Assembly (NCBI RefSeq): GCF_000003195.3
Contig: NC_012877.2
Coordinates: 20,114,294 to 20,178,293, forward strand
Direction of reading: 5' to 3'
Length of the DNA stretch: 64,000 bases
From: Sorghum bicolor
Lineage: Eukaryota; Streptophyta; Magnoliopsida; Poales; Poaceae
Below are positions 1-10,445 of the stretch, in pieces. The notes below the pieces were generated by a model, which was given only the letters and a program-made list of their open reading frames with translations, did not search any database and was not told the DNA's origin. The position numbers and the translations under genes were made by a program. Each line of letters opens with the position of its first letter. Position 1 is the stretch's first letter.

Positions 1-1
1 G

Positions 2-2482
2 GCGGATAAGATTGCTGAAGTAATGAGGGAACAATTTGGGATAAAACCCAAAGTCAACGCTTATTCTTATCGGACACCGTATCCTCCAGCGTATGATTTG
101 ATCCCGCTTCCACATCGGTACAAGGTACCGGATTTTACAAAGTTTTCCGGATAGGACGACACGTCAACCATGGAGCATGTCAACAGGTTCATTATTCAAT
201 GTGGAGAGGCTGGTAACAGGGACGAATTGAGGGTTCGTCTATTTTCATCATCATTGTCTGGATCGGCCTTTACTTGGTTCATATCATTACCTCCCAATTC
301 AGTAATTACTTGGGCCGATCTAGAGAAGCAATTCCACAGATACTTCTTCTCGGGGGTTCATGAGAAGAAAATCACCGACTTGGTCAAGTTGAGGCAACGT
401 AATGATGAGTCGGTTGAGGGATTTGTGCAGAGGATACGAGAGGTCAAGAATAAATGCTATAGCCTGGTTCTGGATGATCGGCAGCTAGCCGATTTGGCTT
501 TCCAGGGTTTGTTGCCACATATCAGGGATAAGTATGCCTCTCAGGAGTTCGAAAGTTTAAGTCATTTGGTGCAGAGGATATCTGATCAAGACATCAAGCC
601 TTTCGAGCCTAAGAGGGCATGGAATAAGAAAGTGTCATTTGTTGACGAAGCAACAAGCTCAGATTCCGACGAGGAACCAGTAATCGGTTTGGCAGAGTGG
701 GTAAAAAACAAGAAGCCGATGTCTTGTCCTTTTGGGCAGAAGGAACCAGAGAAGTTTGCCTTTCACACCGCCAAGGCCGATAGGATATTTGACTTTCTAC
801 TTCAGGAAGGTCAAATCAAACTGTCACCTAACCACGTGATCCCGTCGGCAGAAGAGTTGAAGAGGATGAGATATTGCAAGTGGCATAATGCAACTTCACA
901 CGACACCAACGAGTGCAAAGTATTCAGACAGCAGCTGCAATCGGCTATAGAGTCAGGGAGAATCAAGTTTGACAGTTCTAAAGCCCAGAAGCCGATGAAG
1001 ATAGACCAACATCCTTTCCCGACAAACATGTTGGACGCTAAGGGGAAGGCTAAGGTCTTAACGTCGGAAACAGCTGAGAAGAGTGCATCGGTAGATCCTC
1101 AGCATCAAGTTACTACTGCCGATGCAAGAAGTAAGGGCTTGGTCCAGGAAGGAACTAGCTCAGGAAGGCTTCCTCGATCTGGCATCGTCATAACTCATAG
1201 GAGGCCTCGAGAAAAATGGCAACAACGGGAAGATCGGTATCGACGCCAGCAGGAAGATTATCAACGGGAAGAAGAAAGACGCCGACAGGAATGGAATCGG
1301 CACAGGGATCATTGGAATTGCCCATTCTTCATCCATTGTTGGGAGGAGAATATCAAGCTTCCTACTGTCAGAGACTGCCCTGAATGCAACGGTTATGATC
1401 GGTACGATAGGAACGATCGGCGTTATTATGATGATGAACGGCGAGCTAATGGGCCGATCAGAGGAAGGGTGTCAGTTCATGACCGGCTGGGAGGTAGATT
1501 CAGTGGGCACAACAGACTTAGTGACCGTGTCCAGTATTTTCCCAGGAACCAAGAGGAGCTCGAAGGAATGGCTGATGTGCGGGTTCCCGATGAATTCATA
1601 TTTTGCAGGGATGCTAACACGCATCGCATGGAGTCAAGGGAGAACCGACGCCCGACGGCAAGGCAAAGGCCACTCCCTCCATGGTGCCCTCAAGGATTAA
1701 CCAAGACACAGAAAAGGAGATTGCAACGAGAAAGGGAAGAGGAGCTAAACAAGGGGGAGAACTCTGGAAGTCGGCAGCCGTCAGACACTAAGAGGGAAGG
1801 TCCATCGGCTGGCGTCAACATGGTCTTCATGTTGCCGATGGAGTTTCTTGCACCAGCCAGTGACGATGAGTTGGAATTTTCTGATCAGATAGCTCAGTTG
1901 GCTCTGGATCCGATGACGGCTATCTTTGAGAAACCTGCCGATGACGAGAGGCAGCATCTTAAAGCTTTATTCCTCAAAGGAAGGGTTGATGGGCAGCCAA
2001 TGACCAAAATCCTAGTTGATGGTGGAGCTGCTATTAATATTATGCCGTATGCAGTATATCGGAAGCTTGGGAAAGGGGATCAAGATTTGACCAAGACCGA
2101 TATGATGCTCAAAGACTTTGAAGGAAACGTGTCTCCAGTCAAGGGGGCGATATGTGCAGAGTTGACCATCGGCAGCAAAACCTTGCCGACGACTTTTTTC
2201 ATGATTAGCGGAAAAGGTGCCTACAATTTATTATTGGGGAGAGATTGGATTCATGCCAATTGTTGTGTCCCATCTACAATGCATCAGTGCTTGGTTCAGT
2301 GGTTAGGTGACAAGATTGAGATCGTCCCAGGAGATTCTTCTTATGTTATCGCATCGGCAGAAGCGGATACTTACGAAAGGACCAGGTGCATTTCAGGAGA
2401 AACTTGGGAGAAAGATTTTCTCAAAGTTGCCGATTATGAGATTCCACCGATCCAAGCAGTCGGTTCTGACGACGGTTTTTAA
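2..2482 (+). pseudogene. gag: Tat copy 1 gag-protease, partial, one in-frame stop
   Basis: Structural polyprotein plus aspartic protease; the 5' part lies outside the window. The frame is open from base 2 except for TAG at 152-154, where copy 2 has CAG; an uninterrupted 770-residue ORF starts at ATG 170. Residue numbers refer to that ORF. It has a retrotransposon capsid domain at about 1-140, a Cys/His knuckle near 234-250 (CKWHNATSHDTNEC), a second Cys cluster near 384-410 (CPFFIHCW...CPEC), a long RNA-binding-like Arg/Glu/Gln-rich region, and a retropepsin with DGGAAINIM at Asp617 and a later LLGRDW. The DGG active site replaces the usual DS/TG, which I recall as common in Tat elements. The stop codon TAA (2480-2482) overlaps the pol ATG by one base. 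Only the single stop argues against function in the visible part. Confidence 0.9.
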
Positions 2483-5400
2483 TGGATAGATTCGCCGATG
2501 ATGGAAAATTAGGCCAGGGATTCACATCGGCCGATGATTTGGTAGAAATAGATATAGGTAGTGGTGATAAGCCTAGACCTACTTTTATTAGTGCTAAATT
2601 AGATCCTGAGTGTAAGCGACAATTAATTAGTTTGTTGAAGGAATATAAAGATTGCTTTGCTTGGGATTATACAGAGATGCCTGGTTTAGACCGATCAATT
2701 GTCGAACATCGGTTACCCATCAAGTCTGGATTTCGGCAACATCAGCAACCAGCCCGCCGATGTAATCCTAACATTCTACCTGATATTAAGGCCGAAATCA
2801 CTAAACTTATTGAAGCTAAGTTTATTCGGCAGTGTCGGTATGCCGAATGGATTTCCAATGTTGTTCCGGTTTACAAGAAGAACGGGAAGCGTCGGGTGTG
2901 CATTGATTTCAGGAATCTCAATAAAGCTACGCCGATGGATGGATACCCAATGCCTGTCGCCGATCTACTGGTTGATGCTGCGGCTGGCCATCGGGTCATC
3001 AGCTTCATGGATGGTAATGCGGGTTACAATCAAATATTCATGGCAGAGGAGGATATTCCAAAAACCGCATTCAGGTGTCCGGGTCATGTTGGACTATTTG
3101 AGTGGATAGTCATGACTTTTGGGTTAAAGAATGCTGGTGCTACTTATCAAAGGGCTATGAATTTTATATTTCATGAGTTCATCGACAAGCTCGTAGAGAT
3201 TTATATTGATGATGTGGTGGTTAAGTCTAGAGATTTCTCAAAGCATCTTGCCGATTTACGAAAAGTGTTGGAGTGCACAAGGAAGCATGGATTGAAGATG
3301 AATCCCAACAAGTGTGCATTTGGCGTATCGGCAGGGCAGTTTCTTGGTTTCATGGTACATCAGAGGGGTATTGAAATTAGTCGAAGATCTATTGATGCCA
3401 TCAATAAAATAGTGGCCCCTACCAATAAAACCGAGCTCCAATCCTTGATCGGCAAGGTGAATTTTATCAGAAGATTTATATCGAATTTATCTCGGAGGAT
3501 TCGTGCTTTCAGTCCTCTTCTTAAATTGAAAGCCGATCAAGAGTTTGTTTGGGGAGAAGAACAGCAGTTGGCTCTGGATGAAATCAAGAAGTATCTAGTA
3601 AATCCTCCAGTTTTAGTTCCACCTCAACAAGGGAAGCCCTTCAAATTGTATTTATCTACCGATGGATCGGTTATCGGTTCAGCTTTAGTTCAAGAATTTG
3701 AAGGGAAAGAGAGGGTAATTTATTATTTGAGTAGGAGGTTGATTGATGCTGAAACCAGGTATTCGGCCATTGAGAAACTGTGCTTATGCTTATATTTTTC
3801 ATGTATCAAGCTGAGACATTACCTGTTGTCGGCCGAATGTGCTGTTGTTTGCAAAGATGACGTGGTCCGATACATGCTATCTATGCCGATTATGAGTGGT
3901 AGGATCGGTAAATGGATTTTAGCGCTGTCGGAGTTCGATTTGCGTTACGAATCGGCTAAGGCAGTTAAAGGGCAGATTATGGCCGATTTTGTGACTCAGC
4001 ATTGCGGTCTAGTGGAAACCTTGGAAATTGCACCCTGGACGCTCTTCTTTGATGGATCTACCTGCGACCGGGGGGCAGGAATCGGCATTGTATTAGTTTC
4101 TCCTAAGGGGAGGAAGTATGAGTTTTCCTTGCCGATTGTTGCTACATCAACAAATAATCAGGCTGAGTATCAAGCTCTGATCAAGGGATTGGAGTTGTTA
4201 AGAGAGGTTCGTGCTGATGCTATTGAAATATTCGGGGATTCTATGTTGGTTATAAATCAATTGGCCGGAAGCTATGAATGCCGAAGTGAAGTTCTTATAA
4301 CCTATTTCGAGAGAAGTATGCAACTGTTAAAGGAATTCAAGGACTTCCGATTGGAGCATGTTCCCCGATTGCATAATGAAGACGCTAATCGGTTAGCCCA
4401 GCATGCCTCGGGATATCAGCCAATGATTAATGCGACATCGGCAGTCAGTGCCGGTGATTGGAGCAGAGAAATTATTGATTATCTAAAAGATCCATCCAAA
4501 AAAGTTGAAAGACGGGTTCGATTTCAAGCGACCAAGTATGTGCTCCTTGAAAATGAATTGTATTATCGAACTATCGACGGAATTCTTCTCCGATGCTTGG
4601 GTGATGATGAAGCCAGAAGTTTGATGGGGGAAATCCATGAAGGAGTGTGTGGAGCGCATCAGTCAGCTTTTAAGATGAAGTGGATGATTCGAAGGAATGG
4701 ATATTTTTGGCCAACCATACTTGAAGATTGTTTTAAATATTTCAAGGGATGTCAAGGTTGTCAAAAGTTCGGTAATATCCAGAGAGCACCCGCATCGGCT
4801 ATGAATCCTATAATAAAACCTTGGCCGTTCCGGGGATGGGCCATCGATCTGATCGGCCAGATTTATCCACCATCTAGCAAAGGGCATAAGTTCATTCTAG
4901 TTGCCACTGACTATTTCACTAAGTGGGTCGAAGCTATTCCTTTGAAGAAAGTCACATCGGCCAATATGATTGATTTTGTGAAGGAGCATATTATTTACCG
5001 ATTTGGGATTCCCCAAACGATTACTACCGATCAGGGCACCATGTTCACGTCGGGGGAGTTCGATGAATTCGCAATCGGTATGGGAATTAAAGTGTTGAAT
5101 TCTTCTCCTTATTATGCTCAAGCCAATGGGCAGGCCGAAGCGTCTAACAAAGGAATTATCAAGCTTATCAAACGAAAGATTGAAGAAAATCCTAGGCGGT
5201 GGCATACATTGTTAAATGAAGCACTGTGGTCTTATCGGATGGCTTGTCATGGATCAACCAAGGTGTCACCCTATCAATTGGTGTATGGACATGATGCAGT
5301 GTTGCCTTGGGAGATTAAGGCTGGATCCAGGCGATTATCTTTTCAAGATCAATTGGCTGCCGATGATTATGCCACTTTGATGACCGATGAGTTAGATGAT

Positions 5401-5715
5401 TTGGCAGGGCATCGGTTAAAGGCTTTAATGAGTATAGAAGAAAATAAGAAGAGAGTTGCTAGATGGTATGATAAGAAAGTAAAAGCTAAGGAGTTTGCCG
5501 ATGGGGATTTGGTATGGAAGTTGATTTTGCCAGTCGGGACTAAAAGTTCGAAGTTTGGGAAGTGGTCTCCTAATTGGGAAGGTCCTTATCGGATAAGACA
5601 CTCAGCTCCTGGTAATGCCTATATTCTAGAAACTCTCGAAGGAGTTGAATTTCCTAGAGCATTAAATGGCAAATATTTAAAGAAGTACTACCCCAGCATA
5701 TGGGTCGATGCATAA
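2482..5715 (+). CDS. pol: Tat copy 1 pol: RT, RNase H, second RNase H, integrase (intact)
   Basis: Replication polyprotein of 1077 residues with no internal stop. Reverse transcriptase spans about 95-290, with FMDGNAGYNQ at 175-184 and YIDD at 241-244. A first, Ty3-type RNase H/connection region spans 385-465. A second, archaeal-type RNase H begins FFDGS (Asp524) with Glu562 and Asp586. Integrase has an HHCC zinc finger (His719, His726, Cys757, Cys760) and the catalytic triad Asp789, Asp850, Glu886 in D-35-E spacing. There is no chromodomain. The frame differs from gag (+2 relative), and ATG 2482 shares its A with the gag TAA (TAATG). This ORF shows none of the lesions seen in copy 2, so it could still encode active enzymes. 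Confidence 0.95.
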   Translation: MDRFADDGKLGQGFTSADDLVEIDIGSGDKPRPTFISAKLDPECKRQLISLLKEYKDCFAWDYTEMPGLDRSIVEHRLPIKSGFRQHQQPARRCNPNILPDIKAEITKLIEAKFIRQCRYAEWISNVVPVYKKNGKRRVCIDFRNLNKATPMDGYPMPVADLLVDAAAGHRVISFMDGNAGYNQIFMAEEDIPKTAFRCPGHVGLFEWIVMTFGLKNAGATYQRAMNFIFHEFIDKLVEIYIDDVVVKSRDFSKHLADLRKVLECTRKHGLKMNPNKCAFGVSAGQFLGFMVHQRGIEISRRSIDAINKIVAPTNKTELQSLIGKVNFIRRFISNLSRRIRAFSPLLKLKADQEFVWGEEQQLALDEIKKYLVNPPVLVPPQQGKPFKLYLSTDGSVIGSALVQEFEGKERVIYYLSRRLIDAETRYSAIEKLCLCLYFSCIKLRHYLLSAECAVVCKDDVVRYMLSMPIMSGRIGKWILALSEFDLRYESAKAVKGQIMADFVTQHCGLVETLEIAPWTLFFDGSTCDRGAGIGIVLVSPKGRKYEFSLPIVATSTNNQAEYQALIKGLELLREVRADAIEIFGDSMLVINQLAGSYECRSEVLITYFERSMQLLKEFKDFRLEHVPRLHNEDANRLAQHASGYQPMINATSAVSAGDWSREIIDYLKDPSKKVERRVRFQATKYVLLENELYYRTIDGILLRCLGDDEARSLMGEIHEGVCGAHQSAFKMKWMIRRNGYFWPTILEDCFKYFKGCQGCQKFGNIQRAPASAMNPIIKPWPFRGWAIDLIGQIYPPSSKGHKFILVATDYFTKWVEAIPLKKVTSANMIDFVKEHIIYRFGIPQTITTDQGTMFTSGEFDEFAIGMGIKVLNSSPYYAQANGQAEASNKGIIKLIKRKIEENPRRWHTLLNEALWSYRMACHGSTKVSPYQLVYGHDAVLPWEIKAGSRRLSFQDQLAADDYATLMTDELDDLAGHRLKALMSIEENKKRVARWYDKKVKAKEFADGDLVWKLILPVGTKSSKFGKWSPNWEGPYRIRHSAPGNAYILETLEGVEFPRALNGKYLKKYYPSIWVDA

Positions 5716-5725
5716 AAGTTTAAGT

Positions 5726-5746
5726 GCCGATAACACTCCTATCGGC
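5726..5746. promoter_or_regulatory. Perfect hairpin 1 between convergent pol and antisense gene
   Basis: GCCGATA, seven-base loop, TATCGGC: a perfect 7-bp stem 11 bases after the pol stop. It is palindromic, so both the pol and the antisense transcript would form it. Copy 2 has the same hairpin at 17331-17351 with an identical loop. A role in 3'-end formation or RNA processing is inference. Confidence 0.7.
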
Positions 5747-5788
5747 TGGATTTAAATGTTTGGGGGCAGACTTAATGTTTCAAAAGAT

Positions 5789-5809
5789 GCCGATAACAGT
5801 CTTATCGGC
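5789..5809. promoter_or_regulatory. Perfect hairpin 2 between convergent pol and antisense gene
   Basis: Same 7-bp stem (GCCGATA/TATCGGC) and seven-base loop as hairpin 1, 42 bases downstream of it. Copy 2 has it at 17396-17416 with two loop changes and an unchanged stem. A G-run (GTTTGGGGGCAGACTT, 5759-5774) lies between the two hairpins and resembles the terminal polypurine tract. Confidence 0.65.
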
Positions 5810-5860
5810 TAGACTAAAAGCTAAAAACGGAAAAACAAAGGTGTGTTGCCGATGAAAGCT

Positions 5861-8800
5861 TCAGATGTTCAGCAGCGCTTGGATTGCTGATATGGCGCGC
5901 AACCGAATCTGATTGGCTGTCTCTATCTCTTTGATATCATCATCGGCAGAACCTTCTATCGGCTTCAGCTTCCTCTTCAGCTGCAGCGCTTTGCGACCAT
6001 GGACGTTTCGTTCTTGTTCAAGGTGCTTGATGGTCTCCGGCAGTTGACTCTCTTCTTGCTGGGCTTGGGACAGAGCATCCTCTACTTGCTTGAGTTCGGC
6101 CAGCAGAGCTTCTCTTTTTGCCGATAGATCAGATACTTTCTGCTTCAGTGCATCACCTGAGGACTTTAAGGTGCCGATGTTCTTATGTTTCTCGTCGGCT
6201 AAGAGTTTTTCTTTCATCATCTCCTCAGAAAGCTGGATTTGAGCAGCTCTATCGGCAAGGCGTCGAGTGGCTCTCTGGTACTGTAGCTGGCGGCTTTCTA
6301 GGTATGCAGCATGGAAGAGGGTTTCTTCAGCATCGGCAGGAATTTGGCCTCTAAGGGTTTTGAACAGGGCCTTGGCCGGGTCAGAATCGTTGACCAGTTG
6401 AGCAGTGTCTTGATGAAGTATGGCCGATAGCTCTTCCAGCTTAGCTCTGGTTTCTGCCGATACAGTTCCAACTGCCCGAGAGGAGCTTGCTTCCTCGCCT
6501 TCTTCTTCGAAGGTATCAATGGCGAAGGAGAATAAGCTGTCGGGAGAATCTTGTTCCTGAAAATGAAGATGGAATAAGTCATTTTTATGGTCAAAACTTC
6601 GGCAGACGATACTGGTGGAAAATTGGATGACTTACTTGCTTCAAGGCGATTTCTTGCCTTTGACTCGAAGATGCCGATGGAGCTACAGGTTGATCGGCAA
6701 ATGTTGCCGATGGAACGATATCGCCTGAAAGAAGACAGGAAGGGTTATGAGACTAAATGAGAATAAGTTTGTCGGCAGAAGTATTGTTGAGATATGTTAC
6801 CCGGAGGAGGAACAACAGTTGTCTGAATCAGGGAAACCGCCGATGATATAATTGGACCTGCCGGGCCAGTTGTTTGTTCACCCACGTCAGCTGATGTACC
6901 TTCTGTTTGAGGTTCTTCCTGCTGGGGTTCTTCCATCTGTGGTGCTTCCTGCATTGGTTGGGGGGATGGTGCTTGCTGTGTCTGGACTTCTGGAGAAGAG
7001 GGGGAAGATTCCACCGGGATTGGAGACACCAGAGGAGGAGGGGGAGTTGCCACTTTCTGGCGCTTTGTTCCAGCCTTAGCACCTTGGGTGCCCTTCCTCT
7101 TTGGCTGGCTATACTGGGGGGCATCGGTACCTTGGCGTTTGGCTTTTGCCGATGCACCAGTTTGCTGCAACAACAAAAAGGAGTTTATGAGCACAGATAG
7201 CCGATACAGAGATAGTTAGCATAAATGAAAAGGGTTTGACAAATTGCCCTGAAAGCTTGCGCCAGAGTGGAAGCAGCTACCGTTGGCGATGTCTGAGTCT
7301 TCCTGGTGGTAACTTTCTTGAGACGCGCACCCCGGTGCACGATGGAAGCCAGAGTAGGAGCATTATGGCCGATTGAGGAGATCGGGCCTGATGGGAACAA
7401 GTCGATCGGCTTGCCACTCCTGCTAACCGATGGGGGGGTGTTGTCAATCTGCAAAAGGAATACAGGGGTAAGTTACCGATGGAAATAGTATTGGAAAATG
7501 AGACATCGGTTTAAAATACTTACAGTGTCATCAGGGACTTCGTATTCGGGGTCGATCATGCCGCGGTATGAGAGGGCCGATCTGCAGAATAGATTCTCTT
7601 TCCATTCTGCCCACCATAGCTTGTATGCCTGAGTGATAAAGGCAGCTGGAACCCATTCTGACAGATCTACATCTGTATCGGCATTTGGTGGTAGCTGGGC
7701 TACTCGAGTCCACTCGAGAAGGTTGGCGATGGGTTCCCTGGGCTTTATTACATCGGCATAAGGAAGTGCAATCGGCAATTGGCCGAAAGCTAGTTGGCGA
7801 GCTAATGCCGATGGATTATAAAATTCATAGGTTTGAGGAGAGGTTTTTGTGCTACCGAAGAAATTCACTGGTATGGCTCTGGGAGTCACAATTGCCATCA
7901 TCACCTCATTGTCCCTGTCGAGAGCTTCATCAAATGGATTGAAGGTCAGAGGGAGCATGCTATCTGGGTCGTCATAAGCCAGCCATGGTCGTTCATCTCT
8001 GGCCAGACCCTCATATAGAGTCTCAAAGAATCGGCCGATTTGATCCGGATTGTTCCCTGAACCGGGTAAGACTATAACGGCTTCGCCAAAGTTCAAGGGG
8101 GCACGCGTTGCCGATTCCTCTTCACCCAACACATGATTTTCGGCTATATCTCTTGGGAAGTGCTGTGAGAACAAGTTGAAATCAAGGCGCTTATGTAGGT
8201 GCAGATTGAGCCACATGTTAATAAACCACCAGGGGCCTCCCAAGTTGCCGATGGACTGGCCAAGCAGGAGTTTCTGGGCTACCTGATGAAGAAGGTGGTA
8301 AACAGCGCTGAGCAAATATCGGCCGAGAGGAAATTGGCCACCGCCAGCCAGTCTTTCTGCTGCCGATAGATAGACGGAAGTTGGTCCTGCCGATCGACCA
8401 CAGAATACAAACTTGTCCAGCCACAAGTTCAGAAAGGTGGTTTGCTCCTTTATGGTGACAGGCCCTCTCCCGCGGTACTTCTGGATGTACCCTGACCAAC
8501 CGCCGATAGCGCGAGTCTCCACTTTGGCATTGGGGGCAGTATCAAAAAAGTGGGTGCTATCGGCAGAAGATATATCTAGCCCAGTAAGCATGGCTACATC
8601 GGCAAGGGTAGGAGAAGCAGGGCCGTGGCCAAAAACAAAAGTATTGAGAGTGTCTGACCAAAAGTAGGATGCAGCTATCAGCAGTGACTCGTTCCTGTGC
8701 ATATTGGCAATGGATAGCCTAATGCATTGAGCTACCTTCCTCTCACCCCACTGGACTTCATAAGAATTGCTGACCCTCAAGAACCAATCTTTCCACCCTA

Positions 8801-9115
8801 CAGTAGGGCTGGGCAAAGACCGAAAGGTGTCTTTCCACAGATCTAAAGAAAAGTTTTCGGCTCTAAAGGGAATCCTGTTGGTTTCTGTATTGATAAGGTC
8901 GGTTGGATCTGGATTCCCTAGAGGGCCGAGGCACTGAAGGTGCGGTTGATCGGTAGGGATGACAATTTTGTTGGACAACTCCTAGTGTTTTGGAGAATAA
9001 AAATACAAAGAAAAATAAAAAGGAAGATATTCAGTAAGATGAATCGCAATGCGAGAAAAAGGTACAGGAGATGAGATGGAAGTCTGACCTCAGGGGCGAC
9101 GAAGCCAATGGCCAT
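5861..9115 (-). CDS. Antisense plant-mobile-domain protein, six exons, intact
   Basis: Reconstructed exons on the minus strand are 9115-9089, 8981-7524, 7448-7248, 7164-6801, 6724-6636 and 6556-5861. The phases fit, giving an open frame of about 944 residues. Donors are GT and acceptors AG, except the third donor, which is GC (copy 2 has GT there). Exon 2 holds a plant mobile domain (aminotransferase-like family; motifs HRNESLLIAASYFW, TFVFGHGPASPTLADVAML, GGWSGYIQ). Exon 4 is Pro/Gln/Glu-rich with basic stretches. Exon 6 is a coiled coil ending near RAISAIQALLNI. The start is the first ATG below the TATA box at 9265-9272; an upstream open frame to 9256 begins only with TTG. The gene runs opposite to gag-pol. 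Its function in the element is unknown; additional antisense ORFs are known in the Tat lineage. Confidence 0.85.
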
Positions 9116-9264
9116 CTTGTCGTGGAGAGGATGTTGGAGGGCACCGGAGTTGATGAAGAGGAGTGCTTGCCGGAGATCTTGAGGGTTGTAAATGGCGCCG
9201 TCGCTGGAAAAGCAAAGTTGGATAGTAGAATGGTGTAATGGGGGAGGAGTACCCAAGAAGGAAC

Positions 9265-9272
9265 TATTTATA
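9265..9272 (-). promoter_or_regulatory. TATA box of the antisense gene, copy 1
   Basis: TATAAATA on the minus strand, about 150 bases upstream of ATG 9115, leaving room for a roughly 120-base 5' UTR. The same box with the same flanks is found in copy 2 at 20905-20912. This suggests a dedicated antisense promoter separate from the LTR. Confidence 0.6.
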
Positions 9273-9753
9273 GGACAAGATGGGCAAGGGCAAATCCGAC
9301 TTATCTCTTTGCCGCATCCGAGAAGCCCGAGGGTACTCAGGTGGATATGGTAACTGTCCGCACGGTAATCCAGGGATTGTGCAGGTGATTTGACAGGAAG
9401 CGGTCATTATCTAAAGATATTTTACTGTGCGCGATCTCCTGGTCGGTCCATCGGCGATATTCTATAACGGTCATCTTGCCGATGGGCGGATAGAGGGGAG
9501 GTAACCGTTTTTGCGAATATCCTGGTCAGAGCATCGGCAGATCTTTGTAACGGTATTGTTGCCGATGTACGACCAAGAAAGATGCCCGTTTAGGAAGTTG
9601 GGGATTTCGAGGAATCTGCGGAGGATTAGGATCAGAGTTGTCCAGATTGAGGTTGTCGGTTACCAGATTAGGAGCATTAATTGCGGAGAAGGCATCATTA
9701 CTGCAGAGAATTTCAGAGCATTAATAGTTTTATACTCCGAAACTGGGGGCATG
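9273..9753 (+). other. Tat copy 1 3' noncoding region ending in polypurine tract
   Basis: No gene. It holds the upstream region of the antisense promoter, scattered GCCGATG/CATCGGC words, and finally a G-run (AACTGGGGGCATG, 9741-9753) directly before the LTR. The corresponding sequence in copy 2 (21391-21406) keeps the G-run. This is the expected plus-strand primer site. Confidence 0.7.
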
Positions 9754-10445
9754 TGTTGACACCATTTTTGAGCACATGTCCAGGATGGCAGGATAGGGTG
9801 GCAGTACGATGCGGGTTGCTGATGAGGATGGTTGCCGATGAGGGAGAGGTTGAATGTGACTAAGTCCACAGGCAGTAATATGGTGCCGATGACTGGGTAA
9901 AAAGGTCTGCCGATGACTATGGCAGGGGGATTGCCGATGACGCGAAGGAGGAGTTCGGAAACTGCCAGTTGTCATGTGGAGGAGTTTCGGTTTGTTACGA
10001 AGGATAGTTTTATTATTTCCTTAGTTATTTGCATCATTTTGTATACGGATTCCGTGTAATTTGGAATTCGAATTCTAATCGTGTCTGGTCGTAGCTCTTT
10101 GAGCAGGGTATAAATATAAACCCTAGGACCTTGTAATCAAAGAATCAAGAAATCAATCAAACACACGTTTTTACTCATATTCCAGCATCTACTTTTTGAC
10201 GACTTCGTCATACTTTTTTTTTCCTTTTATTACGAGTTCTTAGGAATTCGTCGACTTAAGCTCGGCGTGTTCTCGAGTTCCGCGTGAGTACCTCTTAGCC
10301 GTGACATCCGGGCGCATCGCTGTTGTCAGGACTAAAGTATTCGAGTTATCACCTTTGCCGATAGCAAGGTCAAATCGGCTGGCACGCCTTAACGTTTGAG
10401 TCGGGTATTAGTCCTTTGTGTTTGCAGATCAGTTTTGCATCAACA
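9754..10445 (+). repeat. Shared Tat LTR (3' LTR of copy 1, 5' LTR of copy 2)
   Basis: 692 bases bounded by TGTTGA and TCAACA. A TATA box (TATAAATA, 10109-10116) is followed within 60 bases by the likely transcript start region. Boundaries come from comparison with the LTR at 21407-22101: the two share sequence up to CATCAACA and then diverge. Their 5' parts differ by many substitutions and indels, far more than a recent insertion would show. No canonical tRNA primer site follows: the bases after 10445 (GTTCGACTTGGAGAACG) match no common plant PBS that I recognise. Confidence 0.85.

Noticed and set aside
9090..9256. Longer first exon of the antisense gene starting at 9256
   Set aside because: The codon there is TTG, it lies only nine bases from the TATA box, and copy 2 does not keep that frame; ATG 9115 is preferred.
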